Of a stretch of DNA of 64,000 nucleotides, positions 20,965 through 32,365 are shown piece by piece. Source of the DNA: Isoperla grammatica (lineage: Eukaryota; Arthropoda; Insecta; Plecoptera; Perlodidae); assembly GCA_945910005.1 (NCBI GenBank), contig OX246749.1, positions 25,110,915 to 25,174,914 of the forward strand, given 5' to 3'. The notes below the pieces were generated by a model. That model worked only from the letters and a program-made list of their open reading frames with translations, was not told the origin of the DNA and ran no database searches. A program made the position numbers and the translations under genes. How positions within the stretch are numbered: the first letter of the stretch is position 1; every line of letters begins with the position of its first letter.

Positions 20965-21790
20965 CTTTAAAGTATCTATTTGAAAGAAAACCCGGGTATG
21001 TTCATTAGCATCTATTTGTAAGAGAAACCGAGTATCTTCAGTGAATTTGATTCTTTGTAATTAATCAGATATAGCCTACATCTACTTTACGAATATATAC
21101 ACAAATCAGCGTGCCATACCACAAATTTTGAGATAGTTACTACTTTTCGATGAGCTGTCAGTCAAAAATTACGTAATCTGACACATGGTATCCATTTGTA
21201 AGAAAACCCGAGTCAGTGGGTTTGAAATATATGGTCCCTATAATTCAAACCCAATGCCCGAGTATGTTCATTGAATTTGATTGTCAGTAATTAATCCCAA
21301 TTACATCTACTTTATGAATATATCAACAAATCAGCGTGACATACTACAGATTTTGAGAAAGGTAGTACATTTTGATTTGATTGCCATTGAAAAATTACAT
21401 AATCTGACACATGGTATCTATTTGTAAGAGAACCCGAGTATGTTCATTGAATTTGATTGTCAGTTATAAATTTAAATTTTATCTTAATTATGAATATATA
21501 AACAAATCAGCGTGACATACCACAGATTTTAAGGTAGTGACTACTTTTCGATGAGCTGTCAGTCAAAAATAACGTAATCTGACACATGGTATCTATTTGT
21601 AAGAGAATCCGAGTATTTTATTCAATTTGATTCTTTGTAATTAATGCTAATGACATCTACTTTACGAATATATTCACAAATTTGCGTGACATACCACAGA
21701 TTTTGAGAAATTAATTGCATTTCGATGAGCTGTCAATGTCACTTGACCCGTAGAATCTATTTGTGAGAGACCCTGAGTATGTTTATTAAT
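20965..21790 (+). repeat. ~175-bp tandem repeat, about 4.5 units
   Basis: Each unit carries ATCTATTTGTAAGAGAA.CC, then GAGTATGTTCATTGAATTTG, 'ACGAATATAT.CACAAATC', 'GCGTGACATACCACAGATTT' and 'GATGAGCTGTCAGTCAAAAA'. Unit starts are near 21010, 21189, 21416, 21590 and 21748. The second unit is lengthened by a 43-bp palindromic insertion at 21214-21256. Confidence 0.85.
21214..21256. mobile_element. 43-bp palindromic micro-element with 7-bp target duplication
   Basis: Starts CAGTGGGTTTGAA and ends TTCAAACCCAATG. CCCGAGT occurs directly on both sides (21207-21213, 21257-21263). Neighbouring tandem-repeat units show the uninterrupted site (CCCGAGTATGTTC near 21432), which proves an insertion. See also 18984 and 42734. 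Confidence 0.82.
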
Positions 21791-23339
21791 TTGTAATTTT
21801 TCTCAATTACATTGGTATGTTTGGTTTGGTCAAAAACATTGGTTTGTGTTCTGCAGGTTCATCGGACACCCTTCCAGACAACGCATTGACGGGGTTCACT
21901 GGAAAAAAAAGGGGATGGTGGCGGCGTATGCCGAAATCAAGAAAATAATACTTTAAAGTTAAACGTTGTACAATTGTGTAATTGTCTGACAAATACATGT
22001 ATATATAAATGTAATGTTAGGCCGAAATTACCATACCAGAGAAAATAAATTGTAATTTCACAAAATCGACAACAGTAAGCTAATATTTAACAACAAACAA
22101 AAACTAATGCAATTACGTTTGTAAATAAACTAAACAGGTTTATTTTTGTTCTTTCAAATGTTGTTTTATGATGTATAATAACTATGTAAAATGTCAAAAA
22201 AAATCATCTGTTATTATGTCATGAAATAAACTAAAGATGTAATGTGAAATCACGCCACGCCCCAGAAGCCAGTCCTCTGATTGGCTGACACGCTGGGCCA
22301 CAGCGCACGAACCAATGAGCGCGCTTCGTTTTGACGCGAAATTTAAGTATGGTTATAAAGTGATATTTTCAAATCTTTCTTGCAAGTAAGCTTTAAAGAA
22401 ATGAATGTCAAATTGGTTGATTTAGTGTTACAAATCAACTTTTCACTGATTATCGATTGTATTTTTAAATCTGTATTCTGTTAGTACATAATCATAGTTA
22501 AGCAATATATGTCATCTCTAAACAATAATTAACTATAGTATTTTTGCACATTGACATTGGTCTCGTGTTGCCAGTAGAACACATTATGTTTCATGGCCAT
22601 GTAACACCACTTTTACCGTTATAACAATTCAAAATGTAGGTAGGCCTATAACATATTACATATTTCCAGCACATAAATGTAGTTTTAGAAAATAAAATCT
22701 AGCCTTAAATCAACTAATTAATCACACCAGTATTTGATTGTAGACGAATGTTTATCCGTCTCATGTACTTGCGCACATAATAGAAATAAAGGTCACTTCC
22801 TTATAACAGTTTACATCGAAAACATGTGACACATTGAATGAGTCTTTGCCACGAACGTGGAAGATTATAAAGGATTTCGAAAGATTCCAGAAAATTTCGT
22901 TTACATCAGAGAACGCGTTAGACGGTTGCGTCCGATCAAACCAAAAATACGACACTCAAACAAGTACATGGACGTTTTGATTTTATATTGGTCGACAAAA
23001 AATTGATGTCTATGCCTACACAATCGAAGTTCGCTTTAAAGAAAAAACATCAAAAACAATACGTAAAGAAAAGCTCACGCCCTTTTTCACAAAATAAATT
23101 TACTTGCTCACTATGAATACAAAATTATCTATTATTAATTATGTCATAATTATAGTACACGGTTGATGGCTTAGTAGCAATGGGGCACAACACATAAATA
23201 AGTGGTTTCACCAATCCTATTATTAACTGAATGGTATGATTAGTTTACTCATATATGCATAAACGAGTACGTGGGTTACTACCTACACACAAGGGTACGA
23301 AATGTTTTTTTAACCCCAAATAAATTATACACATTTATA
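21791..23339. other. No gene recognised
   Basis: AT-rich. A block at 22255-22340 has facing CCAAT boxes (GATTGG and ACCAATGAGCGCGC) resembling 3140-3175, so it may be promoter-like or an old repeat. A short hairpin AGACG...CGTCT lies at 22742-22760. Confidence 0.4.
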
Positions 23340-23830
23340 CTAGGAAAACGCTCTGTTTGACGCGTTTATAAGCGAGCGCGTCCATATCTACGAACGCTCT
23401 GGCGAAAAGATCTCAAAGCTAATAAAAACAACAATTCAAGAATGTGCATTTCAAAATTTGTTTCTAATTTCCATAGCTATTATACTTCCCGATATGGTTG
23501 AATGCAGTGCAATGTGCGTTGCTAAGAATTTTCGTTGTCTGTCTAGTGTTTTCGCAGCGGTCCGCCACCGTTACTAACAGTTATTGAGTGTAACTTTGTA
23601 ACTTTTCAAACGATTTTGCCTCAAAACTATACACCTTCAATCCACATCGAGGCTTGTAGATGGTCCAAATTTCAAGTTGATCGGACTTTCCGTTCGACCG
23701 CTATCGACAGACATAAAAACAAAACAAAAAACAAACAGCATGAAGTGCCATAAGAGTCTATTACACAAAAAAAAAAAAAAAAACAGAACGAAGGGCCATA
23801 AGAGTCTCGTGGAGACGCTCGCTTCGCTCT
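23340..23830 (-). mobile_element. CTAGG-family element, copy B
   Basis: Plus-strand start CTAGGAAAACGCTCTG, end GCTCGCTTCGCTCT. Contains the A-run (23769-23783) and 'GTGCCATAAGAGTCT'. It lacks about 200 bp present in copies C and E. The following TAA leads straight into copy C. Confidence 0.75.
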
Positions 23831-23833
23831 TAA

Positions 23834-24530
23834 CTAGGAAAACGCTCTGTTTGACGCGTTGATAAGCGAGCGCGTCAATATCTACGAACTTTCTGGCGAA
23901 AAGTTTTCAATGCTAATACGAGCAACAATTAACAACAATTCAAGAATGCGCATTGCAAAAATTGTTCTTATTTCCATGGCTATTTTACTTTCCGACATTG
24001 TTGTATGCAGTGCAATGTGCGTTGCTAAGAATTTTCGTGGTCATGTTTTCAACACGGTCCGCCACCGTTACTAACACTTATTGACAGCAATAAAAATGTA
24101 ATTTCTGCCTCTAATACGTATTGGATCGCGTTTACATTAGTATATTCGTGACCGGACAAAAATTTACTATAAGATAGCCACCTCATATTTTGCCGTTACT
24201 GCGTTTTAGAAAAATATTTTCGAGTAACTTTCGTGTAACTTTGCCAATACTTATCAGATCGCCATGAAATGAACATATTCGTGACCGGAAAAATCTGAAG
24301 AAAAATCTGGCTATCTCACATTTTGTTGTAACTTTTCGAACGATTTTGCCTCAAAACTATACACCTTCAATCCACATCGAGGCTTGTAGATGGTCCAAAT
24401 TTCAAGTTGATCGGACTTTCCGTTCGACCGCTATCGACGGATATAAAAAAAAAGAAATAAAAAAAAAAAAAAATAAATAAAAAGAACGAAGTGCCATAAG
24501 AGTCAAGTGGAAACGCTCGCTTCGCTCGCT
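23834..24530 (-). mobile_element. CTAGG-family element, copy C
   Basis: Full-length form of about 697 bp, flanked by TAA (23831-23833 and 24531-24533). Internal blocks: the hairpin GACGCG...CGCGTC next to the CTAG end, a conserved ~70-codon frame without ATG, 'GAAAAATATTTTCGAGTAAC', 'CGATTTTGCCTCAAAACTAT', and an A-run near the other end. Confidence 0.78.
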
Positions 24531-24680
24531 TAATAATCCCGCCAGACTCAGAAGTCAAACCGGCTCCAATAAAACGGTGAAGAATGTACAAGTGAATGAA
24601 CATGAAACGCAAAATGTAACAAACATTAGCGAATACCATTTCAGACTGTTATCTGTTATGAATGTGAACTATTAACATAA

Positions 24681-25179
24681 CTAGGAAAACGCTCTGTTTG
24701 ACGCGTTGATAAGCGAGCGCGTCCATATCTACGAACGTTCTGGCGAAGAGATCTCAAAGCTAATAAAAACAATTAACAACAATTCAAGAATGTGCATTGC
24801 AAAATTTTTTCTTTTTTCCATAGCTATTATACTTCCCGATATTGTTGAATGCAATGTGCGTTGCTAAGAATTTTCGTTGTCATTCTGTCTAGTGTTTTCG
24901 CGGCGGTCCGCCACCGTTAAAAACAGTTATTGAGTGTAACTTTGTAACTTTTCGAACGATTTTGCCTCAAAACTATACACCTTCAATCCACATCGAGGCT
25001 TGTGGATGGTCCAAATTTCAAGTTGATCGGACTTTCCGTTCGACCGCTATCGACAGACATAAAAACCAAACAAAAAACAAACATAATGAAGTGCCATAAG
25101 AGTCTAGTACGAAAAAAAAAAAAAAAAAAACAGAACGAAGTGCCATAAGTGTCTCGTGGAGACGCTCGCTTCGCTCGCT
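24681..25179 (-). mobile_element. CTAGG-family element, copy D
   Basis: Shorter form, like copy B, flanked by TAA at 24678-24680 and 25180-25182. Carries the same A-run and GTGCCATAAG block. Followed by TAATTAA and then copy E. Confidence 0.75.
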
Positions 25180-25186
25180 TAATTAA

Positions 25187-25934
25187 CTAGGAAAACGCTC
25201 TTTTTGACGCGTTGATAAGCGAGCGCGTCAATATCTACGAACTTTCTGGCGAAAAGTTTTCAATACTAATACGAACAACAATTAACAACAATTCAAGAAT
25301 GCGCATTGAAAAAATTGTTCTTATTTCCATGGCTATTATACTTTCCGACATTGTTGTATGCAGTGCAATGTGCGTTGCTAAGAATTTTCGTGGTCATGTT
25401 TTCAACACGGTCCGCCACCGTTACTAACACTTATTGACAGCAATAGAAATGTAATTTCTGCCTCTAATACGTATTGGATCGCGTTTACATTAGTATATTC
25501 GTGACCGGACAAAAATTTACTATAAGATAGCCACATCACATTTTGCCGTTACTGCGTTTTAGAAAAATATTTTCGAGTAACTTTCGTGTAACTTTGCTAA
25601 TACTAATCAGATCGCCATGAAGTGAACATATTCGTGACCGGAAAAATCTGTAAAAAAATCTGGCTATCTCACATTTTGCCGCCATTTTGTTTCAGAAAAA
25701 TATTTTGCAGTAACTATGGTGTAACTTTGTAACTTTTCGGACGATTTTGTCTCAAAACTATACACCTTCAATCCACATCAAGGCTTGTAGATGGTCCAAA
25801 TTTCAAGTTGATCGGACTTTCCGTTCGACCGCTATCGACGGACATAAAAACAAACCAAAAAAAAAAAAAAAAAAAAAAAAAAAAACAGAACGAAGTGCCA
25901 TAAGAGTCAAGTGGAAACGCTCGCTTCGCTCGGT
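25187..25934 (-). mobile_element. CTAGG-family element, copy E
   Basis: Long form of about 748 bp with TAA on both sides (25184-25186, 25935-25937) and an A-run of about 28 bases (25857-25885). It shares the reading frame seen in copies A and C. Together B-E make a head-to-tail cluster. Confidence 0.78.
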
Positions 25935-25937
25935 TAA

Positions 25938-26466
25938 TAAGTTCAACGTTTACAAATAAACACATTGACAAGAATCTGAAGAAAATATTCTAGGGTTATG
26001 GGCAGACTCCATTTAATTCAATTTGTTGTGATTTACCTGCACTAATGCAGGACAGGGGCAAGTAAATCCTCAAGGGCCACGCTGTCTCCATTGCCGCTTT
26101 CCCCTGTTGAAGTTGCGACCGCTGCCCGCACTGCATGCGCGTCAGGCGGGATGCCTAGTGCCTACCCCACAGGCGCATACATGTTGAACTCATAGTGGTT
26201 GAATTCTGGGGGACCCAGCTCAATTAAAAGATACTGCGGGATGTCACGTAGTTTGTAAAACATATATGGACAGGATGTATAAATCAGATTTATAATTAAC
26301 AATTGGTTTGGTGAAACAACTCAGGGTTTAGTTAAAAAAGATGTCAATTGGTTAAACACTTATTTAAGACAAGGAAATAAGAAAATTACTGATATACTCA
26401 ACCCTTGCGGGGTGTCACGCAGATTAGAAACCACATTTGGATAGATAATATATTGCAGTTTTACGC
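25938..26466. other. Small tandem duplication, no gene
   Basis: About 26231-26280 and 26404-26451 share 'GCGGG.TGTCACG.AG' and 'ACATTTGGATAG'-like words, a diverged ~172-bp duplication. No coding feature. Confidence 0.4.
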
Positions 26467-27062
26467 TACTAGCCTTGCGACTGACCGTACGATGGCTGGG
26501 CTATGTAACTAGCCTTGCGACTGACCGTACGATGGCTGGGCTATGTTACTAGCCTTGCGACTGACCGTACGATGGCTGGGCTATGTAACTAGCCTTGCGA
26601 CTGACCGTACGATGGCTGGGCTATGTTACTAGCCTTGCGACTGACCGTACGATGGCTGGGCTATGTTACTAGCCTTGCGACTGACCGTACGATGGCTGGG
26701 CTATGTTACTAGCCTTGCGACTGATCGTACGATGGCTGGGCTATGTTACTAGTCTTGCGACTGAACGTACGATTGGCTGGGCTATGTTACTAGCCTTGCT
26801 ACTGACCGTACGATGGCTGGGCTATGTTACTAGCCTTGCGACTGACCGTACGATGGCTGGGCTATGTTACTAGCCTTGCGACTGACCGTACGATGGCTGG
26901 GCTATGTTACTAGCCTTGCGACTGAACGTACGATGGCTGGGCTATGTTACTAGCCTTGCGACTGAACGTACGATGGCTGGGCTATGTTACTAGCCTTGCG
27001 ACTGACCGTACGATGGCTGGGCTATGTTACTAGCCTTGCGACTGACCGTACGATGGCTGGGG
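26467..27062 (+). repeat. 40-bp satellite, ~15 units
   Basis: Unit holds ACTAGCCTTGCGACTGACC and GTACGATGGCTGGGCTATGT. Very homogeneous, with a few substitutions (GACC/GAAC/GATC) and one inserted T near 26774. Runs directly into the GT microsatellite. Confidence 0.95.
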
Positions 27063-27080
27063 TTCTACCACTCGCTGTAA

Positions 27081-27634
<554 letters not shown>

Positions 27635-28007
27635 GAGCGTGTGGGTAGGGATTAAAAATTTACTACTTTACTTTAAATTTACTACCTACTACTTAAATTT
27701 ACTATGTACTAATACTAAAATTTACTACTACTTAAATTTACTATGTACTAATACTTAAATTTACTACTTTTACTTTTTTTCATTTTCAATATCACTCCCT
27801 AGGGAGTGCTATGTAAAAGAATTCAATAAAAAAAATGAATTTAATAAAGAATTGATTGATATTTTAACCTATTTGTATATCCTATCTTCTCTCCTTTTGT
27901 GACAGCCTAATAGCTGCCTTTGATCAACAGATGGCTGCTTATGGCTGCTTTGCTTATGGCCAACATATGGCTGCTTATGGCCAACTATGGCTGCTTTGCT
28001 TATGGCC
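27635..28007. other. Short AT tandem repeat, then TATGGCTGC repeat
   Basis: 27650-27780 repeats TTTACTAC/TTAAATTTACTATGTAC words. 27925-28007 is a simple repeat of TATGGCTGCTT and TATGGCCAACA, which continues after the transposon at 33604-33700. The transposon thus landed inside this simple repeat. Confidence 0.6.
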
Positions 28008-28755
28008 AACATATGCAGGGGCGGACTGGCAAGAAAATCCAGGCCGGGCAAACTTTTGGTCAGGCCAGCCGCCAGGCACGGGGGTTTGAGGGGCTGTGGC
28101 CCCCCAACAACATCGCCGCGGGCGAAATTGTTTTTAGTCAGGTTTTTAGAAGGCTTTTAGTGCGTTTAAGAAAAATCATAGCAGGCTGAATGCACTACCA
28201 CAAGACTGTAGTTTTCTCGGTTAAAAGTAGAAAAACACCAGCAATAATATTTATAGTTCCCACGTGACGTCACAGCGGCCATGATTGCGACACAATTGAT
28301 GAGGACCAATCCTAGATCATTGGCAAATACTATTCAAATTAAAGAAATAAGCCTAGCCTAATTTAGAATTTAAAAAGTAATCATAAGTAATAAAAACATA
28401 AGAAATTACCATGCACACCAATTTAATTTTAAAAAAAACAGGCTGCATTTTAAAGACTAAGGTTTTCTGTTCTAACACAACATCCTTCAACTGTTTCTCC
28501 ACGGCAACGTCAAAGTTTGATCACAAATGTGGCCGCCACGCGCAAAAATGTGACGTACGTGCAACCTATGAATTGGAACACTGTCTAACGACTGATGAGA
28601 ATGAGATCAAGTTACACCGAAATCCAACGAAACTAAAATGTAATTTAAACCTTGCAACATCGTGAAGGAAGGGGTGGGAGGGACTCGGATTTAAAAAAAT
28701 TTGAATTTCAAACTTGCACATGTAAGCCCATTGAATTTTGAGTATATTATGGACA

Positions 28756-28889
28756 ATGCAAAGCGAAAGTTATCGTGACATCTATATCTTCTTAACAGTA
28801 ACACATACATAGTGTTATACATAATTGGTAAAGAATATAAAATTGTCGTGGGCAGCGCCGCCAGCGCGGCAACTTACCGCCGGCGCCAG
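28756..28889 (+). repeat. Direct repeat flanking the satellite, left copy
   Basis: 134 bp, about 90% or more identical by eye to 33362-33491 in the same orientation. Starts ATGCAAAGCGAAAG and ends in a GC-rich GCCGCCAGCGCGGC...GCCGGCGCCAG block. Satellite begins immediately after. Confidence 0.9.
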
Positions 28890-31800
28890 GCACTGTGACG
28901 AGGTCCAACGCGTGTAGTAAGCAGTCTTAAGTAGCCCGGCGTGCAAAGCGAGCACTGTGACGAGGTCCAACGCGTGTAGTAAGCAGTGTAATGCAGCCCG
29001 GCGTGCACAGCGAGCACTGTGACAAGGTCAAACGCGTGTAGTAAGCAGTGTGAAGTAGCCCGGCGTGCACAGCGAACAGTGTGACGAGGTCCAACGCGTG
29101 TAGTAAGCAGTCTGAAGTAGCCCGGCGTGCAAAGCGAGCACTGTGACGAGGTCCAACGCGTGTAGTAAGCAGTGTAATGCAGCCCGGCGTGCACAGCGAG
29201 CAGTGTGACGGGGTACAACGAGTGTAGTAAGCAGTCTAAAGTAGCCCGGCGTGCAAAGCGAGCACTGTGACGAGGTCCAACGCGTGTAGTAAGCAGAGTA
29301 AAGTAGCCCGGCGTGCACAGCGAGCACTGTGACAAGGTCAAACGCGTGTAGTAAGCAGTGTGAAGTAGCCCGGCGTGCACAGCGAACAGTGTGACGAGGT
29401 CCAACGCGTGAAGTAAGCAGTGTAATGCAGCCCGGCGTGCACAGCGAGCACTGTGACGAGGTCCAACGCGTGAAGTAAGCAGTGTGAAGTAGTCCGGCGT
29501 GCACAGCGAGCAATGTGACGAGGTCCAACGCGTGTAGTAAGCAGTGTAAAGCAGCCCGGCGTGCACAGAGAGCAGTTTGACGAGGTCCAACGCGTGTAGT
29601 AAACAGTGTTAAGTAGCCCGGCGGGCACAGCAAGCAGTGTAACCATGTCCAACGCGTGTAGTAAGCAGTGTAAAGTAGCCCGGCGTGCACAGCGAGCACT
29701 AAGACGAGGTCCAACGCGTGTAGTAAGCAGTGTGAAGTAGCCCGGCGTGCACAGCGAACAGTGTGACGAGGTCCAACGCGTGAAGAAAGCAGTGTGAAGA
29801 AGCCCGGCGTGCACAGCGAGCACTGTGACGAGGTCCAACGCGTGTAGTAAGCAGTGTGAAGTAGCCCGGCGTGCACAGCGAGCGATGTGACGAGGTCCAA
29901 CGCGTGTAGTAAGCAGTGTAAAGCAGCAAAGCGTGCACAGTGAGCAATGTGACGAGGTCCAACGAGTGTAGTAAGCAGTGTGAGGTAGCCCGGCGTGCAC
30001 AGCGAGCACTGTGACGAGGTCCAACGCGTGTAGTAAGCATTGTGAAGTAGCCCGGCGTGCACAGCGAGCAGTGTGACGGATAACAACGAGTGTAGTAAGC
30101 AGTGTGATGTAGCCCCGCGTGCACAGCGAGCAGTGTGACGAGGTCAAAAGCGTGTAGTAAGCAGTTTAAAGTAGCCCGGCGTGTACAGCGAGCAGTGTGA
30201 CGAGGTCCAACGCGTGTAGTAAGCAGTGTGAAGTAGTCCCGCGTGCACAGCGAGCAGTGTAACGTGGTTCAAGGCGTGTAGTAAGCAGTGTGAAGTAGTC
30301 CGGCGTGCACAGCGAGCAGTGTAACGTGGTTCAACGAGTGTAGAAAGCAGTGTGAAGCAGACCGGCGTGCACAGCGAGCAGTGTGACGAGGTCCAACGCG
30401 TGTAGAAAGCAGTGTGAAGTAGTCTGGCGTGCACAGCGAGCAGTGTAACGAGGTCCAACGCGTGTAGTAAGCAGTGTGAAGTAGACCGGCGTGCACAGCG
30501 AGCAGTGTGACGGATAACAACGAGTGTAGTAAGCAGTGTGATGTAGCCCCGCGTGCACAGCGAGCAGTGTGACGAGGTCAAACGCGTGTAGTAAGCAGTT
30601 TAAAGTAGCCCGGCGTGTACAGCGAGCAGTGTGACGAGGTCCAACGCGTGTAGTAAGCAGTGTGAAGTAGTCCCGCGTGCACAGCGAGCAGTGTAACGTG
30701 GTTCAACGCGTGTAGTAAGCAGTGTGAAGTAGTCCGGCGTGCACAGCGAGCAGTGTAACGTGGTTCAACGAGTGTAGAAAGCAGTGTGAAGCAGACCGGC
30801 GTGCACAGCGAGCAGTGTGACGAGGTCCAACGCGTGTAGAAAGCAGTGTGAAGTAGTCTGGCGTGCACAGCGAGCAGTGTAACGAGGTCCAACGCGTGTA
30901 GTTAGCAGTGTGAAGTAGACCGGCGTGTACAGCAAGCAAAGTGACGAGGTCCAACGCGTGTAGTAAGCAGTGTGAAGTAGTCCCGCGTGCACAGCGAGCA
31001 GTGTGACGAGGTCCAACGCGTGTAGTAAACAGTGTGAAGCAGACCGGCGTGCACAGCGAGCACTGTGACGAGGTCCAACGCGTGTAGTAAGCAGTATGAA
31101 GCCGACCAACGTGCACAGCGAGCAGTGTGACGAGGTCCAACGCGTGTAGTAAGCAGTGTGAAGTAGTCCCGCGTGCACAGCGAGCAGTGTGACGAGGTCC
31201 AACGCGTGTAGTAAGCAGTGTGAAGCAGACCGGCGTGCACAGCGAGCACTGTGACGAGGTCCAACGCGTGTAGTAAGCAGTATGAAGCCGACCAACGTGC
31301 ACAGCGAGCAGTGTGACAAAAACCTCGCGTGTAGTAAGCAGTGTGAACTAGCCGGGCAGGCACAGCGAGCAGTGTGACGAGGTCCAACGCGTGTAGTAAG
31401 CAGTGTAAAGCAGACAAGCGTGCACAGTGAGCAGTGTGACGAGGTCCAACGCGTGTAGTAAGCAGTGTGAAGTAGCCCGGCGGGCACAGCGAGCAGTGTG
31501 ACAAGAACCTTGCGTGTAGTAAGCAGTGTGAACTAGCCGAACAGGCACAGCGAGCAGTGTGACGAGGTCCAACGCGTGTAGTAAGCAGTGTGAAGCAGAC
31601 AAGCGTGCACAGTGAGCAGTGTGACGAGGTCCAACGCGTGTAGTTAGCAGTGTCAAGTAGCCCGGCGGGCACAGCGAGCAGTGTAACGAGGTCCAACGCG
31701 TGTAGTAAGCAGTATGAAGCCGACCAACGTGCACAGCGACCAGTGTGACAAGGTCCAACGTGAATAGAAAGCAGTGAGAAGCAGCCCGGCGTGCACAGTG

Positions 31801-31935
31801 AGCAGTGTGACGAGGTCCAACGAGTGTAGTAAGCAGTCTGAAGTCGCCCGGCGGGTACAGGTTGCAGTGTGACGAGGATCAACGCGTGTAATAAGCAGTG
31901 TGAAGTAGCCCGGGGTGCACAGCGAGCAATGGGAA
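28890..31935 (-). repeat. 62-bp satellite, left array (~49 units)
   Basis: Unit includes GACGAGGTCCAACGCGTGTA, GTAAGCAGTGTGAAGTAGCC and CGGCGTGCACAGCGAGCAGT. No stop codon occurs in any of the three minus-strand frames of a typical unit. Since 62 is not a multiple of three, long frames cycle through three peptides and overlap one another (238, 269, 326 and 352 codons). These are repeat artefacts. A seven-unit block (434 bp) is duplicated in tandem within about 30060-30930. Confidence 0.95.
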
Positions 31936-31942
31936 GCAGGCT

Positions 31943-32356
31943 AATTTGTTAGGTTAGGTAAGGTTAGGTTAGGTTAGGTTAGGTTAGGTTAGGTTAGGTT
32001 GAGTTAGGTGAGGTTAGGTAGGTTTGGTTTGGTTAGGTTAGGTTACGTTAGGTTAGGTTAGGTTAGTTTAGGTTAGGTTAGGTTAGGTTTGGTAAGGTTA
32101 GGTTAGGTAAGGTAAGGTAAGGTTAGGTTAGGTGAGGTACGGTTAGGTTAGGTTAGGTTAAGTAAGGTTAGTTTAGGTTAGGTTAGGTTAGGTTAGGTTA
32201 GGTTAGGTTAGGTTAGGTTAGGTTAGGTAAGGTTAGGTTAGGCTAGGTTAGGTGTGGTTCGGTGTGGTCAGTTTCGGTTAGGTTAGGTTAGGTTAGGTAA
32301 GGTTAGGTAAGGTTAGGTGTGGTTAGGTGTGGTCAGGTTCGGTTAGGTAAGGTTAT
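31943..32356 (+). repeat. Interstitial TTAGG telomere-type array
   Basis: About 410 bp of TTAGG on the plus strand with many variants (GGTAAGG, GGTGTGGTT, GGTTTGG). TTAGG is the telomere unit of most arthropods. It splits the 62-bp satellite into two arrays in the same orientation. Degeneracy says it is old or not telomerase-maintained. Confidence 0.92.
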
Positions 32357-32365
32357 CCAATCTCT

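Noticed and set aside
23859..25427. A ~71-codon frame conserved in copies A, C and E of the CTAGG family
   Set aside because: It begins at TTG, not ATG, shows no known domain, and conservation equals that of the surrounding element DNA.
26467..27062. CRISPR-like array
   Set aside because: Units are contiguous with no spacers and the genome is eukaryotic; it is a simple 40-bp satellite.
28874..31882. Overlapping minus-strand frames of 238-352 codons rich in CTPGYFTLL/ARRATSHCLL
   Set aside because: They are translations of the 62-bp satellite in rotating frames, with no unique part, no splice signals and equal openness in all three frames.
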